In this document: piece after piece, positions 49,898-57,807 of the stretch
How positions within the stretch are numbered: the stretch's first letter is position 1
How the letters are laid out: the number at the start of each line of letters is the position of its first letter
Source: Blastocatellia bacterium
GTDB taxonomy: Bacteria > Acidobacteriota > Blastocatellia > Chloracidobacteriales > JADJPF01
Assembly: GCA_016713405.1 (NCBI GenBank)
Contig: JADJPF010000020.1
Location: 434,001-498,000 of the forward strand
Length of the DNA: 64,000 nucleotides
Reading direction: 5' to 3'
Notes under the pieces: model-generated
Databases searched by the model: none
What the model was told of the DNA's origin: nothing
Seen by the model: the letters and a program-made list of their open reading frames with translations, nothing else
Translations under genes and position numbers: made by a program

Positions 49898-51190
49898 GTG
49901 GTAAATACAGGTATTCCAGACATTGATCTACTTCCAGAATGGTTTTGGGTTTTAACTGTAACTTTATTTGGTTTGGCAATAGGTAGTTTTCTAAATGTTG
50001 TAATTTACCGTATCCCTTTGATGTATAAAGACGAATGGGAAGAGATGGATGAATCTAGCGATAGTGAAGTCAGTAATACAAGCAAAGAAACTAAAGAACA
50101 ACAAATAATTAAAGAAAAAATCGCAGAAGAAAAAATAGAAAATATACAAAAAGAAGCAATATCAATAGATAATGATAAGAAAGAAGTTGTAGAAACTAAA
50201 GAGCAGACTACAACAGATGAAGAAAAAATCTCGCTAGTTTATCCAGCACGATCTTTTTGTCCTAATTGTAAACATCAAATTACTGCACTAGAAAATATTC
50301 CTATTTTAAGCTATATGGTTTTAGGTGGAAAATGTCGTAAGTGCAAGGTTAAGATTTCTATTATTTACCCATTTGTAGAAGCTTTAACCACCATTGCTTT
50401 TTTACTAGCCTTTTATCATCAAGCTTCAAAACCTGTTTTTAGCATTGCTGATTATGTTTTTAACGTTGCGTTTATCTCTGTCAACATAGCTTTAATATTT
50501 ATTGATTACCAGAAAATGATTTTGCCAGATGTACTAACTTTGTGGGGAGCCTTGCTAGCTTTAGTAATTCGCGGGTTTGTTGTTAATGAACCACAACTAC
50601 AAAATGTGTTTTTAGCTACATTACTTGGGGGTTTTGTTTTTCTGATGGTAGTTGTTTTAATCATTCTACTTTTTGTAGACACAAAGCTTTTTCAACTACT
50701 AGTAATTGCAGGAGCATTAATAGCATTTTGCCTTGCTTTAACTTCGCTAATGGGTGACCCAGATAGGTTTTTTGATATTCAGAATAGATTTATATTTTTC
50801 TTGCAGGAAAAACTTGTTCCTTATCCCGCTTTGACCTCCATAATTAACAGCATATTAGGTGCAATAATTGGTTTTGGCCTACTTTTTAGCCTATCAGAAA
50901 TCTATAGGTTGCTACGTGGGGTAGATGGTATGGGAGGCGGCGATTTTAAGATGATGTTGTTTGTTGGGATGTATTTAGGCTGGCAACTTTGTCTTACTAC
51001 ATTGCTGCTTGCTCCAGCACTAGCAATGTTACCTATAATTGCTATTTTTATCTTGAAAGGTAATGAAGCATGGCAATCTAAATTGCCTTTTGGCGTTTTC
51101 TTAGGCTTAGGAGCAATTGTTAGTTTGCTATATGGTAAACAAGTAATTGATGGTTATTTTTGGATAGCACAGCAATATCTTGCTCCTTGA
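49898..51190 (+). CDS. pilD: Type IV prepilin peptidase (A24 family) with acidic insertion
   Basis: A 430-residue membrane aspartic protease that cleaves and N-methylates type IV prepilins. The first helix and loop read FGLAIGSFLNVVIYRIPLM, then the zinc-binding methylase region FCPNCKHQI...CRKCKVKISIIYP (~residues 125-152). The catalytic aspartates are in FIDYQKMILPDVLTLWGA and in GMGGGDFKMMLFVGMYLGW near the C-terminus. A stretch of ~75 Glu/Lys/Ser/Thr-rich residues (~45-120) is inserted before the Cys motifs, making it longer than PilD (~290). GTG 49898 is the start, with GAGG six bases ahead. The pilus genes themselves are not here. Confidence 0.93.
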   Translation: MVNTGIPDIDLLPEWFWVLTVTLFGLAIGSFLNVVIYRIPLMYKDEWEEMDESSDSEVSNTSKETKEQQIIKEKIAEEKIENIQKEAISIDNDKKEVVETKEQTTTDEEKISLVYPARSFCPNCKHQITALENIPILSYMVLGGKCRKCKVKISIIYPFVEALTTIAFLLAFYHQASKPVFSIADYVFNVAFISVNIALIFIDYQKMILPDVLTLWGALLALVIRGFVVNEPQLQNVFLATLLGGFVFLMVVVLIILLFVDTKLFQLLVIAGALIAFCLALTSLMGDPDRFFDIQNRFIFFLQEKLVPYPALTSIINSILGAIIGFGLLFSLSEIYRLLRGVDGMGGGDFKMMLFVGMYLGWQLCLTTLLLAPALAMLPIIAIFILKGNEAWQSKLPFGVFLGLGAIVSLLYGKQVIDGYFWIAQQYLAP

Positions 51191-51229
51191 TTAACATTAA
51201 TTAAAACTATTGTGGTTTCTCTGCAACAT

Positions 51230-51280
51230 CGCTTGTTTAAGATTGTGGTCAAGTTGCAACATCTTAAACAAGCGTCTTAT
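51230..51280 (+). terminator. Terminator after the prepilin peptidase gene
   Basis: A perfect 14-base stem, CGCTTGTTTAAGAT (51230-51243) with ATCTTAAACAAGCG (51261-51274), followed by a T-rich tail, 40 bases after the stop codon. Confidence 0.88.
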
Positions 51281-51430
51281 TTTTGGTTAAAGATTAACTC
51301 CAACAAATAGAAATAGTTGTTTTAGATCAAGTAAAGAAAAAATCTTTTGGTACAAAAAATGCTTAACAGCAAAGACTTGCAATAAACTGTAATACTTTAT
51401 TTTGCTCAAGTTGCTGGGAGGATAGAAAAG

Positions 51431-52363
51431 TTGACTGTTTTTACGTTCGCGCAAAATGTTCTAAGTAATCAATTTAATACTTCTTTTTCGCAAAGAACTC
51501 TTAAAGAAGCTATTAGCTGTCAAGGTCGTGGGTTACACACAGGTTGTGATGTAAAAATGACACTTAAACCCGCCCCTCCTAACACTGGAATTTGTTTTCA
51601 ACGAGTAGACTTATCTAATTTTGAAATTCCTGCCTTAATTGAATACGTTGCTAGAGTTAGTTACGCTACTACATTAATGCGTTTAGGAGTAATGGTAGCT
51701 ACTGTAGAGCATTTACTTTCTGCCTTAGCTGGCTGCCAAATTGACAATTGTATTGTTGAACTTGATTCGTTGGAAGTGCCAATAATGGATGGTAGTTCAC
51801 GGGAATTTATTACTTTAATAAAAGCTGCTGGTGTAGTTGAACAATCTGCGGCTAGGGTGTGTTTAAAAGTTTTAGCTCCGTTAGAAGTGTGTGATGGCAA
51901 TCGTAGAATTAAAATTGAGCCAGCAGAGGAATTTTCTATTAATTCTTTAATAGATTTTGCTCATCCATTAATAGGAAAACAAATGTTTAGTTATAGTTCT
52001 AGCAAAACAGATTATATCAATGAAATTGCTCCAGCACGAACATTTGGTTTTACTAAGGAACTAGACGCACTACGCCAAGTGGGTTTAATTCGTGGTGGAT
52101 CGCTAGAAAATGCTATTGTTTTAACAGAAAATGGATTGCTTAATACAGAAGCCTTACGTTTTATTGATGAATTTGCACGGCATAAAGTTTTAGATATTCT
52201 TGGAGATCTTGCTTTAATAGGTCGCCCAATTATTGGTCGAGTAACAGCCGAACGTTCAGGACACGCGCTACATGCTCAATTAGTTTCGCAATTGCTTAGG
52301 GATTCTAGTTCTTGGAAACTTATTGAACAAGAAAATCCACAACAATTAGCCGTTGCTAGATAA
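51431..52363 (+). CDS. lpxC: UDP-3-O-acyl-N-acetylglucosamine deacetylase
   Basis: A 310-residue zinc deacetylase for the committed step of lipid A synthesis, which shows that the cell has an LPS-type outer membrane. Landmarks are ISCQGRGLHTGCDVKM at the N-terminus, VEHLLSALAGCQIDN (~residues 78-92, first zinc His), VPIMDGSSREF, APARTFGF and RFIDEFARHKVLDILGDLALIG (~238-259, with zinc His and Asp), and a terminal catalytic His in SGHALHAQL. The start is TTG at 51431, with GGAGGA eight bases upstream; no ATG in frame fits. Length is normal. Confidence 0.96.
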   Translation: MTVFTFAQNVLSNQFNTSFSQRTLKEAISCQGRGLHTGCDVKMTLKPAPPNTGICFQRVDLSNFEIPALIEYVARVSYATTLMRLGVMVATVEHLLSALAGCQIDNCIVELDSLEVPIMDGSSREFITLIKAAGVVEQSAARVCLKVLAPLEVCDGNRRIKIEPAEEFSINSLIDFAHPLIGKQMFSYSSSKTDYINEIAPARTFGFTKELDALRQVGLIRGGSLENAIVLTENGLLNTEALRFIDEFARHKVLDILGDLALIGRPIIGRVTAERSGHALHAQLVSQLLRDSSSWKLIEQENPQQLAVAR

Positions 52364-52493
52364 AACAAACTAATTGCAAACACTTCTACAATCCAGTAGC
52401 AATCCAGACTTGACCTTGTAGATTTTAAGGTTAAGCTATCAAGTTATTGTTTTTTAGCGAAAAGCTTCTATTACTTTAGTATTTGTTTGATTT

Positions 52494-53471
52494 ATGAGTA
52501 AAAAATTATTTTTTCTTGGTTTAGATGGAACAACATTTGATTTACTTGACCCGTTAATGCGGGAAATAGGTCTTCCTAATCTTGAGCGTATTATTGCTAG
52601 TGGTGCTAGAGCTTCTTTAGAAACAACTATTCCACCCATCACCCCTACTGCTTGGGTTTCTTTAGTAACAGGTAAAAATCCAGGTAAACATGGAATACTA
52701 GAATTTTTACTTAGACGTAATGGATCAATGCACAATCTCCCAGTAAATCAAGCACTTAGAGATAGTCCGGCAATTTGGGATATACTTTCCCAGCTAGGTA
52801 AAAAAGTAATTGTTACAAATATGCCGGTTACTTATCCACCTGCTTCTGTTAATGGGTTGATGGTGTCTGACTTTTTAACTCCAAGAGGAAAACGAGATTT
52901 TACTTATCCATCAGATTTACTTGCAGAACTTGAATCAAAATTTGGCCCATATCGCCTTTATATTACAGAGGTTTACGCACCTGGCAATATTGATAAAGTG
53001 CTAGACCAGCTTTTTGATGAATTAGAGTATAAAACCAAGGTGACAGAATATTTAATGGAACAATACCCTTGGGATTTTTACGCTAACCATATTTGGAGTA
53101 CAGACCGTTGCCAACACGAACTTTGGCATATTTGGGATGAAAAACACCCTCTTAGCAATCGTAAAGAAGTTACCAAACATCGTGACCGGGTTATGCAGTT
53201 TTGGAAGGCAGTTGATGAAGCAGTTGGAAGAATGGTAAGAAAAGCTGGGCCAGATAGTTTAGTTATGATGGGGTCAGATCACGGTTTTGGCCCAATTCAT
53301 AAATTCCTTTGCTTTAATATTTGGCTACTTTCCGAAGGGTTACTTGTACTTAAGAAAAGTGCGATGACTCAACTTAAGAAACTGCTTTTTAATCTAGGGT
53401 TTACTCCAGAATTTGGCTATCGCATGTCAATGCGTATGGGACTAGCTAAAATCGGTTGGCTGCTGGGGTGA
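52494..53471 (+). CDS. Alkaline-phosphatase-superfamily phosphodiesterase, 5' segment
   Basis: The N-terminal 325 residues of a split gene. It starts LFFLGLDGTTFDLLDPLM with the metal-binding Asp, then TTIPPITPTAWVSLVTGKNPG (~residues 43-63) in which Thr acts as nucleophile in nucleotide pyrophosphatase/phosphodiesterases, and MGSDHGFGPIHKF with an Asp-His metal pair (~260-272). The frame ends at a GGGG run (53465-53468); one more G continues into the next segment as WLLGVTNRSQLFKII. Together they make 555 codons. The enzyme is soluble, so it probably cleaves phosphodiester or similar bonds in the cytoplasm; it is followed by a GT2 and a flippase-like protein. Confidence 0.88.
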   Translation: MSKKLFFLGLDGTTFDLLDPLMREIGLPNLERIIASGARASLETTIPPITPTAWVSLVTGKNPGKHGILEFLLRRNGSMHNLPVNQALRDSPAIWDILSQLGKKVIVTNMPVTYPPASVNGLMVSDFLTPRGKRDFTYPSDLLAELESKFGPYRLYITEVYAPGNIDKVLDQLFDELEYKTKVTEYLMEQYPWDFYANHIWSTDRCQHELWHIWDEKHPLSNRKEVTKHRDRVMQFWKAVDEAVGRMVRKAGPDSLVMMGSDHGFGPIHKFLCFNIWLLSEGLLVLKKSAMTQLKKLLFNLGFTPEFGYRMSMRMGLAKIGWLLG

Positions 53472-54157
53472 CTAATCGCTCGCAATTGTTTAAGATTATT
53501 AATAGTTTGATGCTTTCGCTCCAAGATGTAGATTGGACACAAACAGTTGCTTACTCTAAAGGAAATTACGGACAGATTTTTATTAATCTAAAAGGACGTG
53601 AGCCTAATGGAGTAGTTACACCAGGTGTTGAATATGAAAGAATTTGTCAGACAGTGGTAGATAAATTAAAGGCAATAGTTAATCCTGATACAGGAGAAAA
53701 GCTAATTAATCAGGTTTGGCGACGCGAAGAAATCTACACCGGCCCACACGTTGAAGCGGCCCCAGATATTTCTTTCTTACCACTAGATATGCGCTATAAG
53801 CCTATGGGGACGCTAGATCTTACTTCTAACCGTTTTATTACAGATGTTTATGGTAATTCAGGCGATCATAGAATGAATGGGCTTTATATTGCTACAGGCC
53901 CTAATATCAAGCCTGCAATGAGACTTTCCCGCGCTCGTATAATTGACATTGCACCAACAATGCTTTATTTACTGGGCTATCCAATTCCTAAAGATATGGA
54001 TGGCGAAGTTTTAACGGAAATGATTACAGACGATTATCTAAGCGCAAATCCTATAAGTGCTACAGATGGAATTGATAAGCAAAAAATTGCAGCAGATTTT
54101 TCTGAAGAAGATAGTGAAGAAGTAAGCGCACGCCTTAAGAGTTTAGGATATTTATAA
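53456..54157 (+). CDS. Alkaline-phosphatase-superfamily phosphodiesterase, 3' segment
   Basis: The C-terminal part of the same enzyme. It has GNYGQIFINLKGREPNGVV, a strand pattern of the superfamily core, and the metal-binding His in NSGDHRMNGLYIATGPNI (~residue 138 of this piece), followed by IDIAPTMLYLLGYPIP and a terminal ARLKSLGYL, a common ending in predicted AlkP-superfamily phosphohydrolases of this subgroup. The first residues of this frame (TTG 53456) overlap the preceding segment and are not the true N-terminus. It ends two bases before the GT2 gene. Confidence 0.87.
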   Translation: MAAGVTNRSQLFKIINSLMLSLQDVDWTQTVAYSKGNYGQIFINLKGREPNGVVTPGVEYERICQTVVDKLKAIVNPDTGEKLINQVWRREEIYTGPHVEAAPDISFLPLDMRYKPMGTLDLTSNRFITDVYGNSGDHRMNGLYIATGPNIKPAMRLSRARIIDIAPTMLYLLGYPIPKDMDGEVLTEMITDDYLSANPISATDGIDKQKIAADFSEEDSEEVSARLKSLGYL

Positions 54158-54159
54158 AA

Positions 54160-54876
54160 ATGACGAGCAAGTTTAATTCTATTTCCGCAGTGCTGCCAGC
54201 TTTTAATGAAGAGGAAAATATTGAAGCCGCAGCACTTAAAATGCTAGATGCACTTAAAACACTTCCTTTTTCTTCATATGAAGTAATCATTGTTAATGAT
54301 GGTAGCAAAGACCGAACAGGCGAAATTAGCGACTCGCTAGCAGCAAAATATCCAGAAATTCGCGTAATCCATCACCCAACTAATCTTGGCTATGCTCAAG
54401 CTTTAAGTAATGGTTTTACTGGTGCTAAATCAGACCTTATTTTTTATACTGATTCTGATAACCAATTTGATGTCAAAGAGTTAAAGAACTTTATTGCACC
54501 TATTGAAGATTATGATTTAGTTTGTGGATTTCGTATTTATCGCTATGATCCTTTAACTAGATTATTTTTGTCTTGGGGTTTTAATTTACTGGTTAGAATT
54601 ATTTTCCGTATACGAGTTAGAGATATTGATTGTGCTTTTAAGTTATTTCGTCGCAGCATTTTTGACAAAATTAAAATTGAATCACAACGCTTTTTTGTTG
54701 ATGCTGAAGTGTTGGCTAAAGCCAGATATCATAAATTTTCTATGACGGAATTAGGCGTAAGACATTACCCTAGAACGGCTGGAAGTTCTACCGTTCGACC
54801 TTCTCATATTTTCTACACTTTACAAGAGTTAGCCAAGATTTGGGTTAATATTCATTTGAAAGGTGACAAATCTTGA
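54160..54876 (+). CDS. Family 2 glycosyltransferase (polyprenyl-phosphate sugar transferase-like)
   Basis: A 238-residue GT-A enzyme. It has SAVLPAFNEEENIEAA (~residues 9-24, nucleotide-binding start), VIIVNDGSKDRTGEI (~43-57), YTDSDNQFDVKEL (~97-109, the metal-binding DXD-like DSD), and DIDCAFKLFRRSIFDKI. These are typical of dolichol/undecaprenyl-phosphate mannose or glucose synthases. No transmembrane segment follows the catalytic domain, so it acts at the membrane surface. Its end overlaps the flippase-like gene by four bases (TTGA), so they are co-translated and may make and move the same lipid-linked sugar. Confidence 0.92.
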   Translation: MTSKFNSISAVLPAFNEEENIEAAALKMLDALKTLPFSSYEVIIVNDGSKDRTGEISDSLAAKYPEIRVIHHPTNLGYAQALSNGFTGAKSDLIFYTDSDNQFDVKELKNFIAPIEDYDLVCGFRIYRYDPLTRLFLSWGFNLLVRIIFRIRVRDIDCAFKLFRRSIFDKIKIESQRFFVDAEVLAKARYHKFSMTELGVRHYPRTAGSSTVRPSHIFYTLQELAKIWVNIHLKGDKS

Positions 54877-55235
54877 ACTCACAGTCACCTGAAGCCACTT
54901 TACTTAATCCTAGTCCTGTAACAGATCTAAAACTTAATCAAAACAAATCGAGTTTACTCTGGAAAATATTACAAATTGCTATTGGACTAGTAGCTTTTAT
55001 CTTTGTTTTAACAAGAATTGACCAAAAGGAATTATTAAAAGTTATTGCTCAGGTAAATTATTTTATTTTACTAGGCGCAGTGCTAAACACATTATTTATG
55101 ACTTATTTAATGGGTTGGCGTTGGCAACTATTAATAAAAGTAAAATACTCTGTTAGTAGTTGGACATTGTTTGGTCAATATTTAACAGCACAGTTTTTTA
55201 ATTTATTTACTCCTAGTGCTGTTGGGGAGATCTAG
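54873..55235 (+). CDS. Flippase-like membrane protein (LPG-synthase TM / AglD-like), N-terminal segment
   Basis: The first ~120 residues of a split membrane protein: a polar start and two to three helices (LWKILQIAIGLVAFIFVLTR, YFILLGAVLNTLFMTYLMGW), with the family motif ..LTAQFFNLFTPSAVGE. The frame stops at GGGGAGATCTAG; with one extra G (55224-55227) it continues as SAVGGDLARLLRVGKI, exactly the family pattern. TTG 54873 is the start, overlapping the GT2 stop. Such proteins are proposed lipid or polyprenol flippases/transferase partners. Across all three segments the gene is 1032 bases, 343 residues. Confidence 0.85.
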   Translation: MNSQSPEATLLNPSPVTDLKLNQNKSSLLWKILQIAIGLVAFIFVLTRIDQKELLKVIAQVNYFILLGAVLNTLFMTYLMGWRWQLLIKVKYSVSSWTLFGQYLTAQFFNLFTPSAVGEI

Positions 55236-55561
55236 CAAGACTACTTAGAGTTGGAAAAATTACAGGTGATAGTAGCTTTGTTTTTACTTCTATTGTAGTT
55301 GAACGCTTAGTTAGCCTTGTTGGACTGCTTTTAAGCAGTTTAGTTGGACTTTATCTTGGACGAGATTACTTAAATAATCCTAATAATTATTACTTTGTTG
55401 CAGGTTTGCTAATAATTTCTATTTTTCTTTGTTTGCTACTTTTTAGCAAAATGGCAATGAAGCTATTTCTTAATTTAGTGATTAGATTTGAGTTATTGAT
55501 TAACCGTAAATTAGTTAGCAGTACAATAGAAAAAATTGGTAATCATTTAGCTAATTTTTAG
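55229..55561 (+). CDS. Flippase-like membrane protein, middle segment (no own start)
   Basis: An open frame of ~110 codons with membrane character (TSIVVERLVSLVGLLLSSLVGLY, YYFVAGLLIISIFLCLLLFSK) that has no canonical start at its beginning. It continues the conserved GD-(I/L)-ARLLRVGKI of the LPG-synthase TM family. It ends at TAG after LANF; losing one T from the T5 run (55555-55559) would continue as LANFSQKPLLLLSIIL in the third segment. It is therefore an internal piece of the same gene. Confidence 0.75.
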   Translation, partial: DLARLLRVGKITGDSSFVFTSIVVERLVSLVGLLLSSLVGLYLGRDYLNNPNNYYFVAGLLIISIFLCLLLFSKMAMKLFLNLVIRFELLINRKLVSSTIEKIGNHLANF

Positions 55562-55571
55562 TCAAAAACCT

Positions 55572-55904
55572 TTGCTACTTTTAAGTATTATTCTGACTAC
55601 GTTTTTAGTTCGCACAACTTGGACAATTTCTTGTTGGTTAGTAGCACAAGCTTTAGATTTAAACATCCCTTTATTTGTTTTAATGGCTTTATTTGCAGTT
55701 GTTGATTTAGCTAGAATGCTTCCAATTTCGCCACCTAATGGAATTGGAGTACGTGAATATTTGCTGGTTTTGCTACTTAGTCCCTTAGGGATATCTAACA
55801 CACAAGCAGCATTATTTTCTTTTTTAGCTTATAGCTTATTGATGGTAAATGGTTTAATAGGAGGGCTAGTTTATACTAGCCAAGCAATGTTAGAAAAAGA
55901 ATGA
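55572..55904 (+). CDS. Flippase-like membrane protein, C-terminal segment
   Basis: The last 110 residues of the gene (frame open from 55551): helices LLLLSIILTTFLVRTTWTIS, LFVLMALFAVVDLARMLP and LFSFLAYSLLMVNGLIGGLVY, with LPISPPNGIGVREYLLVLLL, the conserved PxxGxGxRE loop of the LPG-synthase TM family. The apparent TTG start at 55572 is only a consequence of the frame break. A hairpin terminator follows directly. Confidence 0.82.
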   Translation: MLLLSIILTTFLVRTTWTISCWLVAQALDLNIPLFVLMALFAVVDLARMLPISPPNGIGVREYLLVLLLSPLGISNTQAALFSFLAYSLLMVNGLIGGLVYTSQAMLEKE

Positions 55905-55913
55905 GAAATGATT

Positions 55914-55946
55914 ATGGCTTGGTAGCAAGTGCCAAGCCATATCTTT
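55914..55946 (+). terminator. Terminator of the lpxC-side cluster
   Basis: ATGGCTTGG (55914-55922) pairs with CCAAGCCAT (55932-55940), followed by a T-rich stretch, directly after the flippase-like gene stop. Confidence 0.75.
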
Positions 55947-55974
55947 TAGGTAATTTTTTGTTAAATTCCTTATA

Positions 55975-57414
55975 TCAAATAAGTTGTTCTTGTTGTTGCG
56001 ATTGAAAGCTTTGTATAAAAGATAATAATGGCCCAGCCATAAAAGTTGTAATTAATGCCATTAGTACCATCATAGTAAAAATTTCTGCCGAAAGTATGCC
56101 TAAATCATAACCTACATTAAGCACCACTAATTCTACTAAGCCTCGTGTATTCATTAAAGTACCAAGAGCAAAAGATTCTTTCCAGCTTAGTCCTGTAAAA
56201 CGTGCTGCTATAGCACTTCCAAACAATTTACCTACAACAGCTACTGTAATTATAAGCAAGCATATTAACCAACCATTTATATTATTTAAAGAGCCTATTT
56301 CAGTACGTAAACCAGTAAAGGCAAAGAAAAGGGGTAAAAGAAAGACTACAGAAAAATCCTCCACTCTATCTCTTAATAGCTTTCTAAATTTGGGATTTTC
56401 AGGAAGAATAACTCCCATTAAAAAGCCACCAAAAAGGGCGTGTATTCCAATGATTTCAGCAAATAAAGCAGATAAAGAAAGTAAGATAAAAATCCAGGAA
56501 ACAAGACTTCTGCTTATATCATCCTGAACCATATGTTTATCAATAAACTTACTTAATAGAGGCTTAACTAAATAAAACATAAAAAATATAAAACCTAGTG
56601 CTAAAACAACTGTATAAATAGCGGAAGTAGGAGAACCAGATTTTACAATAGCAACTACTAAAGCTAAGATGCTCCAAGCAGAAATATCATCTACAGCAGC
56701 ACAAGTAATAGCTATTGAACCTAATGACGTACCTGATAAACCCCTTTCTTGAACAATTCTTGCTAGAACAGGAAAAGCTGTAATACTCATAGCAATACCC
56801 ATAAACAAAGCAAAAGCAAGAAAGGAAACCTCTTTTGGTGCATATAGTTTGTAAAGAAAAAGCGACAAGATTACGCCTAAAAGGTAAGGAACTATTATAC
56901 TTGCATGACTAACAACAACTGCTGATTTGATACGATTGTTAATAGCTGAAATATCAAGTTCCATCCCTATTGTAAACATAAAGAAAACTAAACCTATTTG
57001 ACTAACTAGTTGGATGTTACCCAAAGATGTTTTTGGGAAAAGAAAAGTAGTAAAATCTGGCGTTATAGTTCCTAGTAATGAAGGCCCTAGCACAATTCCA
57101 GCAAGAATTTCCCCTATAACTAAAGGCTGCCCAATTTTTCTCAGAGGAAAATTAAGCAATTTAGCAAGCATTATAATAAACATAATTTCTAGTAAAATAA
57201 GGCAAATAGGGCTAACAAAGTTTCTTTTAATATCATCTATAAATCCTTTTTCTGATTTTGCTTGGCTTGTTTGTTCTGCATTTGAGTTAGATGTGATATT
57301 TTGAGAAGAAGCAATATGTTGCCTTTCCAGGGTTTTTCCATAGTTTAGCAATAAAAAAAGACTAATTCCAAAAACTAGTATAACTGCTAGATAAAAAATT
57401 ACATGATTTCGCAT
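55975..57414 (-). CDS. Cation:proton antiporter, CPA2 family with extended N-terminus
   Basis: A 479-residue antiporter. An N-terminal helix (VIFYLAVILVFGISLFLLLNY) and ~40 residue polar loop precede the usual transport domain, which starts around residue 65. Motifs include QPLVIGEILAGIVLGPSLLG (~95-114), FFMFTIGMELDIS, ITCAAVDDISAWSIL (~235-249, ion-binding aspartates) and GTLMNTRGLVELVVLNVGYDLG near the C-terminus, a hallmark of the KefB/GerN-like branch. There is no cytoplasmic nucleotide-binding tail. It is a single gene convergent with the flippase cluster and divergent from lysS, and is distinct from the CPA2 gene at 1010. Confidence 0.92.
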   Translation of the reverse strand: MRNHVIFYLAVILVFGISLFLLLNYGKTLERQHIASSQNITSNSNAEQTSQAKSEKGFIDDIKRNFVSPICLILLEIMFIIMLAKLLNFPLRKIGQPLVIGEILAGIVLGPSLLGTITPDFTTFLFPKTSLGNIQLVSQIGLVFFMFTIGMELDISAINNRIKSAVVVSHASIIVPYLLGVILSLFLYKLYAPKEVSFLAFALFMGIAMSITAFPVLARIVQERGLSGTSLGSIAITCAAVDDISAWSILALVVAIVKSGSPTSAIYTVVLALGFIFFMFYLVKPLLSKFIDKHMVQDDISRSLVSWIFILLSLSALFAEIIGIHALFGGFLMGVILPENPKFRKLLRDRVEDFSVVFLLPLFFAFTGLRTEIGSLNNINGWLICLLIITVAVVGKLFGSAIAARFTGLSWKESFALGTLMNTRGLVELVVLNVGYDLGILSAEIFTMMVLMALITTFMAGPLLSFIQSFQSQQQEQLI

Positions 57415-57807
57415 GAAGTGACTCCTATTTTACTACATTTGACTCAACTAAAAATAATTTTTATGAGAAGTTATGAGAATAATTAATAAATAAAGTTAGG
57501 TGTTATGAAATAAGATTAGCTAGCTAAGTTACTTATTGATAAGATCTTGATCAATTTTTAAGCCAAATTTACAAATATATTTTGAATGAAATTAGTTTTA
57601 ATATGTATCTTACTTTTTAACGGTTTGTCAATTATCTTTATTGATTAGTATTTTTTATCAAGTTAAATTTTTTTCTTGATATTCCAACTTCTACAATAGT
57701 TTTAGAAGTAGTAAGCATCTTCCTTGACACTTCTTAAAGGCTCAATACATAATAACACTTCTTTTCTACTTAACAATTTCAAATCATTAACTTAGGAGCT
57801 TTTAGCC
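57415..57807. other. AT-rich divergent intergenic region
   Basis: About 390 bases between the antiporter and lysS starts, very AT-rich and without a coherent frame, tRNA cloverleaf or strong hairpin. It presumably holds promoters for both genes; TAGGAGC at ~57794-57800 is the lysS ribosome site. I see nothing else in it. Confidence 0.5.
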
